Source of the DNA: Halorutilus salinus | GTDB taxonomy: Archaea; Halobacteriota; Halobacteria; Halobacteriales; Halorutilaceae | Length of the DNA stretch: 64,000 bases | NCBI RefSeq assembly: GCF_026242195.1 | Contig: NZ_RKLV01000001.1 | Coordinates: forward strand, 124,001-188,000 | Direction of reading: 5' to 3' | Part shown: in pieces, positions 37,953 through 47,989 of the stretch | How the letters are laid out: every line of letters starts with the position of its first letter | How positions within the stretch are numbered: the stretch's first letter is position 1 | Notes under the pieces: model-generated | Told to the model about the DNA's origin: nothing | What the model saw: the letters and a program-made list of their open reading frames with translations, nothing else | Database searches by the model: none | Translations under genes and position numbers: made by a program

Positions 37953-38026
37953 TGGGCCAGCTCGGATTTGAACCGAGGACCTCCCGGTTATCAGCCGAAC
38001 GCTCAACCTAGCTAAGCTACTGGCCC
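37953..38026 (-). tRNA. tRNA-Ile (anticodon GAT)
   Basis: A 74-nt cloverleaf on the minus strand. The acceptor GGGCCAG pairs with CTGGCCC plus discriminator A. The anticodon loop CTGATAA gives GAT, and the T-arm CTCGGTTCAAATCCGAG is perfect. This tRNA does not read ATA codons, which are common here; those need tRNA-Ile(CAT) with agmatidine, which is not in the window. Confidence 0.95.
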
Positions 38027-38065
38027 CCGCTACGGTTCGTCGTAGTTCGAGGCGCGTCTTAAGAG

Positions 38066-38494
38066 TTACTCACTGTCGCCGCCTACATCGACATCCCCGG
38101 CTCCGTCGACCTCGACCACGACCGCGTCGCGTCTCACAGCGTCGCCGAGGTAAGACGAGAGCACCGACCGTATACGCGGACGTACGAACGGTAGCAGGAG
38201 TGCGAAGCCGATACCGTCGGTGATAAGACCGGGTGTAAGGAGGAGCGCGCCGCCGAAGAGTATCAGCGCGCCGTCGGCGAGTTCGCGCGACGGTGACTCA
38301 CCCTTCGCGGTGCGGTGCTGTAGACGCCGGACGGTCTGGACGCCCTGTACCTTGGCGAGCGTACCGCCGACGACCCCCGTGAGAACGACGAGTCCGAGGG
38401 TTTGGAGACCGCCGATACGTCCCGCGACAAGCAGAAGGACGTACAGGTCAACGAGGGGGACGAGCACGAAGGCGAGGAGTAGCTTGCCGAGCAC
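38066..38494 (-). CDS. FxsA family membrane protein
   Basis: The 142-residue protein has the FxsA pattern: FVLVPLVDLYVLLLVAGRIGG, GLVVLTGVVGGTLAKVQG, and GALILFGGALLLTPGLITDGIG with the conserved LTPG. It has three or four membrane helices and an acidic C-terminal tail. FxsA was named for suppressing phage F exclusion in E. coli; its cellular role remains unclear. Confidence 0.92.
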   Translation of the reverse strand: MLGKLLLAFVLVPLVDLYVLLLVAGRIGGLQTLGLVVLTGVVGGTLAKVQGVQTVRRLQHRTAKGESPSRELADGALILFGGALLLTPGLITDGIGFALLLPFVRPRIRSVLSSYLGDAVRRDAVVVEVDGAGDVDVGGDSE

Positions 38495-38558
38495 GTCGCG
38501 TCTAAGTTCTCCTCCGTAAAGTTAGTTACGTACGCCGTCCTCCCGCCGGATACTGAAA

Positions 38559-38568
38559 CTTTATATGG
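38559..38568 (+). promoter_or_regulatory. TATA box of psmB
   Basis: ACTTTATATG, preceded by a purine-rich GAA (BRE-like), lies about 55 nt before the ATG. Transcription would start near 38590, leaving a leader of roughly 30 nt. Confidence 0.6.
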
Positions 38569-38617
38569 TGGGGGTTCAAACGAAGAACTACCTCACGGGT
38601 TTTCGAGGGACGTTTAG

Positions 38618-39283
38618 ATGATACCCAACAACCCTAATCAGCGAGAAAGAAACCAAGCGTCGGTATCGAACGAAGATGTCGCAGAAGGAACGACGACGAT
38701 AGGTATAACCGCAGGTGACTCAGTCGTGCTCGCAACCGAACAGCGCGCGAGCATGGGAAATCTGGTTGCGAGCAAGACGGCGAAGAAGATATATCAGGTT
38801 ACAGACGACGCCGCGCTCACGATCAGCGGCGGCGTCGGCGACGGTCAGAACCTCGCCAAGACACTAAAGGTCGAGGCGAACCTGTACGAGATGCGGCGCG
38901 GAAAGCCCATGACGATGACGGGTCTGGCGAGCATGGCGGGGAACGTCCTGCGGTCGTACCTGTTCCGCGTCGTCCCCATACTCGGCGGCGTCGACGACGA
39001 GGGCGCGCACGTCTTCTCACTCGACCCCGCGGGCGGCGTCATGGAGGAGGAGTACGTATCGACCGGTAGCGGCTCCGTCATCGCGTACGGTGTCCTCGAA
39101 GACGGCTACACCGACGACCTTAGCCTCGACGAGGCGCAGAAGCTCGCAGTCCGTGGACTCGAAAGCGCCATGGAGCGCGACACGGCAAGCGGAAACGGTA
39201 TACTCCTCTCCACCATCACGCCCGACGAGGGCTTCCGCCAGTTAGACGACGAAGAGGTCGAGTCGATCGCCCAAGAGCTTTAG
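38618..39283 (+). CDS. psmB: Proteasome beta subunit
   Basis: The 221-residue protein is the proteolytic subunit of the 20S core. The propeptide is residues 1-24, with cleavage in AEG|TTTIG exposing catalytic Thr25. Lys and Asp of the active site lie in the TASKTAKKIYQ-like segment (LVASKTAKKIYQV). SGSVIAYGVLEDGY and a C-terminal LSTITPDEGF complete the Ntn-hydrolase fold. It is followed after 18 nt by the aCPSF1 gene, a frequent archaeal linkage. Confidence 0.97.
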   Translation: MIPNNPNQRERNQASVSNEDVAEGTTTIGITAGDSVVLATEQRASMGNLVASKTAKKIYQVTDDAALTISGGVGDGQNLAKTLKVEANLYEMRRGKPMTMTGLASMAGNVLRSYLFRVVPILGGVDDEGAHVFSLDPAGGVMEEEYVSTGSGSVIAYGVLEDGYTDDLSLDEAQKLAVRGLESAMERDTASGNGILLSTITPDEGFRQLDDEEVESIAQEL

Positions 39284-39301
39284 ACGAGGAATTCTACGCA
39301 A

Positions 39302-41209
39302 ATGAACGTCGACGAGGAGTTAGAGGACCTCCAAGAGCGTATAGAGGACGAGATACCCGGCGGTATAGCGATAAGTGACGTCGAGTACGAGGGTCCCGAA
39401 CTCGTCATATACACGAGCGACCCCAAGAAGTTCGCCGACGACGGCGATCTTGTACGTGACCTCGCGCGTAAGCTAAGGAAACGTATCACAGTACGCCCCG
39501 ACCCCGGTGTTCTCACAGACCCCGAACCCGCGAAGGACGAGATAGACGGGATCGTCCCCGACGATGCGGGGATCACGGACTACGACTTCAAGCCCGACGT
39601 CGGCGAGGTCGTGATCAAGGCGGAGAAGCCGGGTCTGGTCATAGGCAAGCACGGCTCTACGTTACGTGAGATAACCAAGGCGACGGGCTGGACGCCCGAC
39701 GTGGTGCGTACGCCCCCCATAGAGTCTTCGACTGTCGACAACATACGCCGTTACCTGACACAGGAGAGCGACGAACGTAAGGAGTTCCTACGTCAGACGG
39801 GTCGGCGTATACACCGCGAGGAGACGAGCGACGACGAATGGGTACGTGTCACGACGCTCGGATGCGGGCGCGAGGTCGGACGCGCCGCCTTCCTGCTTTC
39901 GACGCCCGAAACGCGTATACTCATCGACTGCGGCGACAAGCCGGGCACGGACGAGACGCCGTACCTGCAGGCTCCCGAAGCCAACCCGTTGCAGTCGATC
40001 GACGCCGTCGTTCTGACACACGCGCATCTCGATCACTCTGCGCTCGTCCCTCTCCTGTACAAGTACGGCTACGACGGACCTATCTACACGACACCGCCGA
40101 CGCGCGACCTGATGAGCCTTCTAACGGTCGACTACCTCGACGTCGCGGCGAAGCAGGGACGGACGCCTCCGTACGACTCCGAGATGGTGAGGGAGGCGAT
40201 AAAACACACTATCACGCTCGACTACGGCGAGGTCACCGACATAGCCCCCGATATCAAGCTGACGTTCCACAACGCAGGGCATATACTCGGTAGCGCCGTC
40301 GTCCATTTCCATATAGGCGACGGTCTGTACAACGTCGGCTTTTCGGGCGACATACATTACGACGAGACGCGTCTTTTCAACGGGGCTGTCAACGACTTCC
40401 CGCGTCTCGAAACCTTGTTCCTCGAATCGACGTACGGCGGAAGGAACGACCAAGCGCCTTCGCAGGAGGAGGCGGAGGAGAAGCTAATCAAGCTCATACG
40501 TAAGACGCACGACGACGGCGGAAAGGTACTCATACCCGCGTTCGCCGTCGGACGTTCGCAGGAGATGATGATCGTCCTCGAAGAGGCGATGCGCAAGGGA
40601 CGTATCCCTGAGATGCCCGTCTACCTCGACGGCATGATATGGGAGGCGACGGCGATACATACGGCGCATCCCGAGTACCTCAACGACGACCTCCGCGACC
40701 GTATCTTCCACGAGGACGAGAACCCGTTCCTTGCCGACTGCTTCCAACAGGTCGACGAGGGTACGGAACAGAGACAGGAGATACGTGACGGCGAACCCGC
40801 TATCATCCTCGCCACCAACGGCATGATGGCTGGCGGTCCCGTCATGGAGCATCTCGAAATGCTCGCGCCCGACCCCGAAAACTCGCTCGCGTTCGTCGGC
40901 TATCAGGCGGAGGGCACTACTGGCGCGCGTATAGAGTCGGGACGCGACGAGGTGCGCGTACCGTCGTCCGACGGTCGGTCGGAGACGGTAAAGATAAAGA
41001 TGAACGTCTACAGCGTAGACGGCTTTTCGGGGCACGGCGACCGCGACGAACTCATCAGCTTCGTCGACGAGATGAACCCGCGTCCTGAGAAGATCTTTAC
41101 CGTCCACGGCGACGAGGGCAAGACGAAGGCTCTCGCCTCGGCGCTGTACCAGAACTTTAACATGCGCACCATATCGCCGATGAATCTGGAGACGCACCGT
41201 TTCATCTGA
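39302..41209 (+). CDS. aCPSF1: KH-domain beta-CASP ribonuclease (transcription termination factor)
   Basis: The 635-residue protein has two N-terminal KH-type domains (1-65 and 80-150; [11 protein letters not shown] at 111-121) for RNA binding. A metallo-beta-lactamase domain carries HAHLDH at 240-245, and a beta-CASP insert follows with later [12 protein letters not shown]. In archaea it cleaves at U-rich sites and ends transcription genome-wide. Length and order match the family exactly. It is probably co-transcribed with psmB, and its stop overlaps the next ATG. Confidence 0.96.
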   Translation: MNVDEELEDLQERIEDEIPGGIAISDVEYEGPELVIYTSDPKKFADDGDLVRDLARKLRKRITVRPDPGVLTDPEPAKDEIDGIVPDDAGITDYDFKPDVGEVVIKAEKPGLVIGKHGSTLREITKATGWTPDVVRTPPIESSTVDNIRRYLTQESDERKEFLRQTGRRIHREETSDDEWVRVTTLGCGREVGRAAFLLSTPETRILIDCGDKPGTDETPYLQAPEANPLQSIDAVVLTHAHLDHSALVPLLYKYGYDGPIYTTPPTRDLMSLLTVDYLDVAAKQGRTPPYDSEMVREAIKHTITLDYGEVTDIAPDIKLTFHNAGHILGSAVVHFHIGDGLYNVGFSGDIHYDETRLFNGAVNDFPRLETLFLESTYGGRNDQAPSQEEAEEKLIKLIRKTHDDGGKVLIPAFAVGRSQEMMIVLEEAMRKGRIPEMPVYLDGMIWEATAIHTAHPEYLNDDLRDRIFHEDENPFLADCFQQVDEGTEQRQEIRDGEPAIILATNGMMAGGPVMEHLEMLAPDPENSLAFVGYQAEGTTGARIESGRDEVRVPSSDGRSETVKIKMNVYSVDGFSGHGDRDELISFVDEMNPRPEKIFTVHGDEGKTKALASALYQNFNMRTISPMNLETHRFI

Positions 41210-41679
41210 TGCGTGTCTCACGCGACACCGTCGACGAACTCGACGCTTACGTAGACGAAAACCTCGGTGACATCACCGCCCTCGTCAACCACGCGCGCGA
41301 CAGCCTCGGCGACGCCTTTGACGAGGACGTTCCGGAAGTATCCGCCGACGATGTACGCGACGAGTTCGACGCCTTCCTCGCCGACGACGACCCGGCGCTA
41401 AACGCCGCCGCGCTCTACCGTGTCGGTGTGGGTCTTGAGGTACGTAACGACTACGCGGGCTTCGTCGTCGACGAGATCGTTGGGCGCAACCTCGCCGCGG
41501 TCGTCGCGGGTAACGACCCTGAGCGGACGCTCGCCGAGGCGACGTTCCATTATATCGACGTTCACACCGACGAGGTTCTCGGAGAGACGACCGCGGGCGA
41601 GGACGACGTTCTCGCGGGACTCGCCGCGGGTGTACAGACACGTCTACCGGGATGGGACTGGCAGGAGGACGGCTTTTAG
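41209..41679 (+). CDS. Conserved hypothetical acidic protein, 156 aa
   Basis: An all-alpha soluble protein with RVSRDTVDELDAYVDENLGDITALVNHARDSL at the start and a GWDW motif near the end. ATG 41209 overlaps the aCPSF1 stop (TGATG), so translation is probably coupled. No family is recognised; its stop overlaps the convergent gene by four bases. Confidence 0.65.
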   Translation: MRVSRDTVDELDAYVDENLGDITALVNHARDSLGDAFDEDVPEVSADDVRDEFDAFLADDDPALNAAALYRVGVGLEVRNDYAGFVVDEIVGRNLAAVVAGNDPERTLAEATFHYIDVHTDEVLGETTAGEDDVLAGLAAGVQTRLPGWDWQEDGF

Positions 41680-42368
41680 ACGCCGCGCGCGTCGTCGACG
41701 CCTCGCACCGTCTCACGTAACGCGTCGACGCCTTTTTCGTGTACTGCATCGCCAACCACAATACAGTCGGCGTACCGTGCCGCCTCTTTCGCGCGGTCGT
41801 ATCCGTCGACACCGCCGCCGTAGAAGACCGTCGCGTCGTCGACTGCGTCCGCGACGGCTTCGATGACCTCTGTGTCGCCGAACGTACCCGAGTACTCGAC
41901 ATAGACGACCGGGAGATCGAAGAGACCGTCGGCGACCTCGGCGTACCCAGCCGCCTCTTGGGGCGAGAGCGACGTATCCGCGCCCGTGAGACGACCGACT
42001 GCGCTGTCAGGGTTCATGACGATGTATCCCTCGCCCACGACACGCGACCAGTCGACGTCCTCCGTACGCGCCCACTCCTTGTGTATACCCACGACCCAGT
42101 CGACCGTATCGGCGTTGAGGACGGTTGGGACGAGCAACGCGTCGCCCGCACCGACGGCGCTCGCGGGGTTCGACGGCTCTACGACCACGGGTACGTCAGC
42201 ATCCACCGACGACAGCAGTGAAAGCACCTTTTCGCGCGTCACGCCCTGTGTCCCGCCGACAACGACGGCGTCCGTACCCGACACGGCGATGTCGCGCATC
42301 TTCTCCTCCGACATCCCCTTGTCGGGGTCTACCTTGGTTACGTGTCTCCAGTCGGCGGGTTCGACCAT
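41676..42368 (-). CDS. Phosphoglycerol geranylgeranyltransferase (GGGP synthase)
   Basis: The 230-residue TIM-barrel enzyme attaches geranylgeranyl to sn-glycerol-1-phosphate, the first committed step of archaeal ether lipids. Landmarks are HVTKVDPDKGM near the N-terminus, AVVVGGTQGVT, PVVVEPSNP, YVEYSGTFGD and FYGGGVDGYDRAKEA (phosphate binding). It is the last gene of a four-gene leftward run from 44503. Confidence 0.92.
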   Translation of the reverse strand: MVEPADWRHVTKVDPDKGMSEEKMRDIAVSGTDAVVVGGTQGVTREKVLSLLSSVDADVPVVVEPSNPASAVGAGDALLVPTVLNADTVDWVVGIHKEWARTEDVDWSRVVGEGYIVMNPDSAVGRLTGADTSLSPQEAAGYAEVADGLFDLPVVYVEYSGTFGDTEVIEAVADAVDDATVFYGGGVDGYDRAKEAARYADCIVVGDAVHEKGVDALRETVRGVDDARGV

Positions 42369-42429
42369 GGACGAAACAGACGGCGGGGCGACAAAAGACT
42401 GATTATGCGCGTTTCGTCGGGCGTCGAAC

Positions 42430-43134
42430 TCAGAGGAAACGCGTCGCGGTCGCGCGCACCGCCCACGCCGTCTTGCGCACCGACGCCTTGAGATAATGGT
42501 ACGCGCTTCGGGTTATAGGCGCTCTGCGTCCGTGTATAGACGTATCGCCGTTCTTTATCGCCGTCACCACGTCGTCCGCCGTTACGTCACCGCGCTCCTC
42601 GCCTACATCGATCTCCGTGTAGGCGCGTCCTACCGTCGTTATAGAATGCGCGTCGCTCCCACCGAGACGCGGATAGCCACGGCTGTGCGCGAAAGACCGC
42701 GCGCGCCTGTTCCTGTATCCCGTGAACAGCCACGCGTTGTAGACTTCAACGCCGTCACAGTCGACGATACGTTTCTTCTTTACACCGTGACGCGTGCGCT
42801 GGAACGGATGCGGCACGACCGCCGCACCGCCGAGTTCGCGTACTCGCTCCACCGTCTCGGCAAACGGCTGTCTCTTCGCCGGCTTCTCCTCAACACCGAT
42901 CGCAAGGAGATGTCCGTGTGACGTAGAGACCTCGACGCCGGGTACACCGATCAGACCGTGGTCGGACGCGCGCTCCGCGGCGCGCAGTGACGCGTCTATC
43001 TCGTCGTGGTCTGTGATAACGACGCCGTCTAAACCGATATCCGCGGCGTGCTCCAGAATGAGTTCGACAGGCTCATTTCCGTCGTACGACTCCTCGGAAT
43101 GAACATGAGGGTCGATCCTGAGACGCGCCGTCAT
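42430..43134 (-). CDS. PHP-domain phosphoesterase
   Basis: The 234-residue protein has the PHP metal-binding motifs: [12 protein letters not shown] (motif 1), VVITDHDEI (motif 2), [19 protein letters not shown] (motif 3) and GGSDAHS (motif 4). It is a metal-dependent phosphoesterase or phosphatase of unknown substrate. Starts within the last four bases of the GIY-YIG gene (ATGA), so the two are coupled. Confidence 0.9.
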   Translation of the reverse strand: MTARLRIDPHVHSEESYDGNEPVELILEHAADIGLDGVVITDHDEIDASLRAAERASDHGLIGVPGVEVSTSHGHLLAIGVEEKPAKRQPFAETVERVRELGGAAVVPHPFQRTRHGVKKKRIVDCDGVEVYNAWLFTGYRNRRARSFAHSRGYPRLGGSDAHSITTVGRAYTEIDVGEERGDVTADDVVTAIKNGDTSIHGRRAPITRSAYHYLKASVRKTAWAVRATATRFL

Positions 43135-43379
43135 ACGCCGTCACCGTAGACGAGTCTCTCCTTCTCTCCGCGCGACATAGACTTTATCTCCGCCTCGCGG
43201 CTCATCGCCTCGCTCCTTCCGTCGAACCTTTCGACGTGGACGAGACTAACCGGCGTCCGTCCGCGCGTATACTTCGCCCCCTCGCCGTCGTTGTGTTCCT
43301 CGACACGTCTATCAACGTCGGTCGTGTAACCGGTGTACAGGCTACCGTCGGCGCATTCGACGACGTAGACGTACTCCAT
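43131..43379 (-). CDS. GIY-YIG nuclease family protein
   Basis: An 82-residue UvrC N-terminus-like domain of the YhbQ group: [29 protein letters not shown], with catalytic Tyr and Arg, then [17 protein letters not shown] and a C-terminal [16 protein letters not shown] helix. Such small proteins are DNA endonucleases or repair factors. It overlaps both neighbours by a few bases. Confidence 0.93.
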   Translation of the reverse strand: MEYVYVVECADGSLYTGYTTDVDRRVEEHNDGEGAKYTRGRTPVSLVHVERFDGRSEAMSREAEIKSMSRGEKERLVYGDGV

Positions 43380-44503
43380 CAGTCCTCTTCCTCTTCCTCC
43401 CCCAAAGCCTCGTCGAAGGCTTCGAGCGCCTCGTCAACCTCGTCGACTATGTCGGAGCCGAACGCCTCAGAACCCTCGTCGATACCGTCGGCGTCGCCGT
43501 CTTGGTCGTCCCCGCCGGGAGTTTCATCGTCTCCGTTCGGTGCTCCGCCGTCCCCACCGGGAGTTTCATCGCCTCCGTCGGGTGGCTCTTCGCTATCCCT
43601 ACCGACGTCCCCGACTCCGGCTCCGTCGCCCTCCGAACCCGGCGAAGACTTGTACCTCATAAGCCTCTCCTCTATCTCGTCGATAACCTCGACGGGCTTT
43701 CCGGACGTGACTATCTTGACCACCTGACCGTCCGACATACGTATCTTAAGGAACGGCGTTTCGTAGTCGACCGAAGCGACCTGATCGTAGTACAGCTCCT
43801 TGGTGCTGTTGCTAACCTCCTCGTCGCGTCTCACCATGTCGACCGTAGAGCCGTGGTGGAGCGACAGAGACGACTCACCGACGAGAAGGTTGGTGGCGTG
43901 GTACTTCTTTGCCGAACTCACGAGCGACAACGTGTCCTCGCCGTGTGTGAACGTGTGGAAGCCGTCGTCTCCGAGGAGCCTGTGACCTTCCTCCTTGACA
44001 CCGTCGACGAAGCCGTGGTATACCTCGCCGTAACCCGAGTTTACGGCGTAGACTCCGGCGACCCAGACAACGCCACCTAAAGCCGCGCCTCCGAGCGACC
44101 AGAGCGCGACCGAAGCCGCACCTCCGCCGACGACAGCCACGGGTTCGCGCGACGCCTCGACACCGACGAGCGAACCTATGTTGAGAACGAACTCGGCGAC
44201 GAACTCCGCCCAGTTGGTTCCCACGCCCGTCGCCTCAAGACCCTGTTGGGCACGTCCGGGTCCGACGACGTAGAACACGAAGAATGCGACGACTGCGCTT
44301 ACGAAGCCCAGCCTGCGAACCAGCGCGGACAGGACGCCCAAGGAGATGACGACGACGCCCACGCCGGTCGTTGCGGGACCCACAGCGCCCGCGACGTAGC
44401 CCGCGAGAACCCCGGCGACCGCGCCGATACTTCCGACGGCGACGGGTCGCCACCCCGCCCACCAGAGCGCGTCCGTCGCCCTCGCCTCGGCTGTCCGTTT
44501 CAT
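43379..44503 (-). CDS. Membrane protein with a PH-like domain and acidic repeat tail
   Basis: The 374-residue protein has an N-terminal half with four or five membrane helices (about 20-170), then a PH-like beta domain. In that domain [18 protein letters not shown] and [25 protein letters not shown] resemble haloarchaeal bPH proteins. The last 80 residues are low-complexity, with an internal duplication of GGDETPGGD and [10 protein letters not shown]. It is first in the leftward run of four genes. Function unknown. Confidence 0.7.
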   Translation of the reverse strand: MKRTAEARATDALWWAGWRPVAVGSIGAVAGVLAGYVAGAVGPATTGVGVVVISLGVLSALVRRLGFVSAVVAFFVFYVVGPGRAQQGLEATGVGTNWAEFVAEFVLNIGSLVGVEASREPVAVVGGGAASVALWSLGGAALGGVVWVAGVYAVNSGYGEVYHGFVDGVKEEGHRLLGDDGFHTFTHGEDTLSLVSSAKKYHATNLLVGESSLSLHHGSTVDMVRRDEEVSNSTKELYYDQVASVDYETPFLKIRMSDGQVVKIVTSGKPVEVIDEIEERLMRYKSSPGSEGDGAGVGDVGRDSEEPPDGGDETPGGDGGAPNGDDETPGGDDQDGDADGIDEGSEAFGSDIVDEVDEALEAFDEALGEEEEED

Positions 44504-44536
44504 CGCTTTTCTGCCCTATCTTGGTGGATGCGGCAT

Positions 44537-44546
44537 ATAAGCTTCC
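44537..44546 (-). promoter_or_regulatory. TATA box of the 44503 gene
   Basis: The minus strand reads TTATATGCCG within GCTTATATGC, about 38 nt before the ATG, implying a leader of roughly 10 nt. Confidence 0.5.
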
Positions 44547-44580
44547 CGCCGCCGGGAGTTATCTAAAATCAAGGGCAAGA

Positions 44581-44623
44581 CCCTTTCCTCAAGGAGCGAG
44601 CGGAGCGAGTGAGTAGGGAGGGG
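44581..44623 (+). mobile_element. Probable right-end remnant of an IS200/IS605 (TnpB-type) element
   Basis: CCCTTTCCTCAAGG, then a GAGCGAGCGGAGCGAG palindrome, then GAGTAGGGAGGGG. This matches, from memory, the conserved layout of haloarchaeal TnpB element ends (CCTCAAG ... GAGTAGG). No gene is attached to it. Confidence 0.4.
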
Positions 44624-44886
44624 ATACGCTCGACGGCGGTGTTCAGATAAGGATTGAATGAAGGAAGAGGCGTGGCGTTTTGAGAGTGTCTATGTCCGAA
44701 ACCACACGCCTCAGTAGAGGTATAGATGCGATAGAATTAGGTTTTGTGGAACGGGAAGCGACACCCGAGTTTGCTATGAAGATCGGTATTCAAGTACATT
44801 TGGCTGGGTTATCGCTATCGAATACCGTATCTGTGCTTGAAACGTTGGGTGTCAAGCGCGTACGTTCGACCGTTCATAACTGGGTG

Positions 44887-44951
44887 TCTCTCGAATCCGT
44901 CCCCAACGGACGGATTCGTGATGAGCGCGTGAACGCTCAGCGTTCACGAGA
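44887..44951. repeat. Hairpin insertion 1 in the transposase (65 bp)
   Basis: Holds two perfect hairpins: stem CGAATCCGTCC with loop CCAAC, and stem GTGAACGC with loop TCA. GTGTCTC/GAGACAC inverted heptamers (44884-44890, 44948-44954) sit at its borders. Confidence 0.8.
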
Positions 44952-45317
44952 CACAAAGCAGATTTACAGCCCAACGATGGAAGAGATCCGAATCAGGTGG
45001 CGGTAGACGAAACTATGATTCGACTGAATGGAACGTGGCACTGGCTGTATATGGCGGTTGATCCAGACACTAATGATGTCCTTCACACAAAACTTCAACC
45101 GACGAGAAATCACTATACGGCTAAAGATTTCTTCCGTGAATTAGTCGAGAAACATGACCTTGACAATAGCTTGTTTCTCGTCGATGGACATGTCTCCCTT
45201 CATGATGCCTGCCGCTACTACCCCCTCCGATTTCGGGTAGCTAAACATGGAAATCGGAACAGCGTCGAGCGTGTATTTAGAGAAGTAAAACGCCGCACAC
45301 AAGCCTTCTCAAACTGT

Positions 45318-45364
45318 TGTGAATCGGAGATTCACAGCTCACGAACTCAGCGAGTTCGTGATGC
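45318..45364. repeat. Hairpin insertion 2 in the transposase (47 bp)
   Basis: Two adjacent perfect hairpins: stem TGTGAATC with loop GGA, then stem TCACGAACTC with loop AGC. They are separated by GC and followed by TGC. Confidence 0.8.
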
Positions 45365-45415
45365 TTCAGCAACGCTCATATCCGAACAGCCGACGACTGG
45401 CTCAAGTCGTATGCA

Positions 45416-45465
45416 AATCGGAGATTTGCCTGCTCCTGAATCCTGCGGATTCACGAACGTTCAGC
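45416..45465. repeat. Hairpin insertion 3 in the transposase (50 bp)
   Basis: Perfect hairpins with stem GCAAATC, loop GGA (using two bases of the target) and stem TGAATCC, loop TGC, followed by the palindrome GAACGTTC. Confidence 0.8.
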
Positions 45466-45489
45466 TTCGCTTGGAACATGCTTATCTGA

Positions 45490-45856
<367 letters not shown>

Positions 45857-47257
45857 ATGGTCGAACCGTCAGACACTAACCTAGAGGACGAGTCGCCCGT
45901 AACCGGTGACGTTGAGGAGACCGACGAAGCCACGAAGCACGGTGACGACGTCGAACTCGAACGTACCATCGGTCTGACAGGCGCTGTCTCTATAGGCGTC
46001 GGTACCATGATAGGCGCGGGTATCTTCGTCTTCCCCGGTATAGCCGCGGGGCGCGCCGGCCCTGCCGCCTCGGCGTCCTTCATTATAGGGGCTGTCGTCG
46101 CACTTCTCGTCGCACTTCCCGCCTCTGAACTCGCAACCGCTATGCCGCGCTCAGGCGGTGGCTACTACTTCATCTCACGCGGCATGGGAACGTTCGCGGG
46201 AACCGTCGTAGGTATCGGTCTCTGGCTCGGTCTCGTCTTCGCCTCAGCCTTCTACCTCGTCGGATTCGGCGAGTACCTCGCGGTTCTCGTCGGTGTCGAA
46301 TCGTCGGGCTTCGTTATCGGCTCCGCCGTCGTCGCGGGCGTCGTACTGACCGGTGTCAGCCTTACCGGTACGGAGAACGCCGCCAAGATACAGAACGTCG
46401 TCGTCGCCGTCCTTCTCTCTATACTCGTCTCCTTTCTCGCGTACGGCGTAATCAACGCCGTCGGTCCCTTCAGCGCGGGTACGGTGCCTGAGAGGTACGC
46501 GCCCTTCGGGTACGCACCCGTCCTTTCGACGGCGGCGCTCGTCTTCACGTCGTACCTCGGCTTCGCACAGATAGCGACCGTCGCGGGCGAGATCAAGAAG
46601 CCGTCGCGTAACCTGCCTCTCGGTATGGTAGGTAGCGTCGTCGCTGTCGGTGTTATGTACGTCGTTACGGTCTTCGTCGCAACCTCCGCCGTGGGTAGCG
46701 AGACGTTACGCGGCTACGGCGAAACCGCAATCGTCGAGGTTGCGCGCGAACTTCTCGGCACGACAGGCGCGCTCGCCGTCGTCGGTGCGGGGCTTCTCGC
46801 CACAGTATCGAGCGCAAACGCCTCCGTACTCGCGTCGTCGCGTGCCGTCTACGCGCTCTCACGCGACGCGCTCCTACCCAGACGTGCCGCTGACGTCAAC
46901 CTGCGTTACGGCACACCACATATCGCCCTCGCGCTCGCGGGCGGACCCGTCGTCCTTCTCGCATCGACGGGACGTGTCGAGGTTCTCGCCGAGGTCGCCT
47001 CGTTCCTCCATCTCGTCATGTACGGTCTGATCTGTTTCGCACTGATCGCGTTACGGCGTTCGCCACCCGATTGGTACGAACCACGGTTCCGCACCCCTCT
47101 CTACCCCGTCGTGCCTATCGTCGGGGGCGTAGCGAGCTTCGCGCTCATCTACTACATGCAGACGGCGTCGAAGATAGTCGGCTCTCTCGTCATGGTCGCC
47201 GCCGGTGGATGGTGCTTCTATTACGCTGACGACGTCTCCCTAAGGGGGGCTGTCTGA
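45857..47257 (+). CDS. APC-family amino acid permease
   Basis: The 466-residue protein has an acidic N-terminal tail of about 35 residues followed by about 12 membrane helices. The helix-1 unwound motif is [15 protein letters not shown], and helix 3 begins [15 protein letters not shown]. These are signatures of the APC superfamily, which import amino acids or polyamines by cation symport. Specificity unknown. Its stop overlaps the next ATG (TGATGA), and that partner is a Usp-domain protein, as in many haloarchaeal permease operons. Confidence 0.92.
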   Translation: MVEPSDTNLEDESPVTGDVEETDEATKHGDDVELERTIGLTGAVSIGVGTMIGAGIFVFPGIAAGRAGPAASASFIIGAVVALLVALPASELATAMPRSGGGYYFISRGMGTFAGTVVGIGLWLGLVFASAFYLVGFGEYLAVLVGVESSGFVIGSAVVAGVVLTGVSLTGTENAAKIQNVVVAVLLSILVSFLAYGVINAVGPFSAGTVPERYAPFGYAPVLSTAALVFTSYLGFAQIATVAGEIKKPSRNLPLGMVGSVVAVGVMYVVTVFVATSAVGSETLRGYGETAIVEVARELLGTTGALAVVGAGLLATVSSANASVLASSRAVYALSRDALLPRRAADVNLRYGTPHIALALAGGPVVLLASTGRVEVLAEVASFLHLVMYGLICFALIALRRSPPDWYEPRFRTPLYPVVPIVGGVASFALIYYMQTASKIVGSLVMVAAGGWCFYYADDVSLRGAV

Positions 47258-47967
47258 TGACACGGATCCTCGTGCCTCTCGCGGTTCTCGAAGGCGAGAC
47301 CGTATCGCCGGGTGTCGTCGGGTCGTTGTCGAACGCCGAGGTCGTCCTCCTCGGATACCACGTCGTCCCCGAACAGACGCCGCCGGGACAGGCGCGTATG
47401 AGCTTCGAGGAGCGCGCAGAGAAGGCGCTCGGAGAGACGGCGTCGTCGTTCAAGGACGCGGGCGTCGCCGTCGACACCGTACTCGTCTTTACACACGACC
47501 GCAGTGAGACGGTTGCGCGCGTCGCCGACGAACACGGATGCGACGCCGTTCTGTCGAACCAGCCCTCGCACGACGCCGACGACATCCTCGTACCCCTTCT
47601 TCCGACCGACGCCGACGGCGACGAGGCGCTCGTCGAAACCGTGTCTTCGCTCGTCGAAGGGCGTGACGTATCCGTCGATGTCGTTGTCTTCGCCGACGAG
47701 GCGGACGATACACGCGCCGAACGCGTCGCCGGTGCGCTCGTAGAACGCGGTATACGTTCCGACGCCGTAACGTACGGTTCACGTGCCACGGATACGCCCG
47801 TGATCTCCGCGGGTAAGGAAGCCTCCGACCACGACCTCGTGGCGATGCGTAACGAGTTCTCGCTCGCCGACCTCGTCCTTGGCGACAAGCCCGGACGCGT
47901 AGCCGATACGTCGCTAACACCCGTCGTCGGCGTTCTACGACGCGACCTGCCCGCGGAAGATATTTGA
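47257..47967 (+). CDS. Universal stress protein-like partner of the permease
   Basis: The 236-residue protein has an N-terminal Usp domain (RILVPLAVLEGETVSPGVV, VVLLGYHVVPEQTPPGQARM) and a second degenerate half. The ATP-binding GxxGxxxxG loop is not evident. Overlap with the permease gene suggests regulation of transport in a complex. Cytosolic. Confidence 0.8.
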   Translation: MTRILVPLAVLEGETVSPGVVGSLSNAEVVLLGYHVVPEQTPPGQARMSFEERAEKALGETASSFKDAGVAVDTVLVFTHDRSETVARVADEHGCDAVLSNQPSHDADDILVPLLPTDADGDEALVETVSSLVEGRDVSVDVVVFADEADDTRAERVAGALVERGIRSDAVTYGSRATDTPVISAGKEASDHDLVAMRNEFSLADLVLGDKPGRVADTSLTPVVGVLRRDLPAEDI

Positions 47968-47989
47968 GACACCAAGTAGAACGAACCCC

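Larger units (their letters stand above)
44692..45489 (+). pseudogene. IS6-family DDE transposase, broken by three insertions
   Basis: The N-terminal part (44692-44886) reads as a normal IS6 transposase up to VHNWV. After 65 extra bases it resumes, in another frame, as HKADLQPNDGRDPNQVAVDET. The catalytic Asp lies in VDETMIRL, the second Asp in LFLVDGH, and Glu in NSVERVFREVKRRT. After 47 more extra bases comes FSNAHIRTADDWLKSYA, then 50 extra bases, then FAWNMLI and a stop at 45487. Each insert shifts the frame; their sum (162) does not, so the original 211-residue gene can be rebuilt exactly. It cannot make an active enzyme as it stands. Confidence 0.85.
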
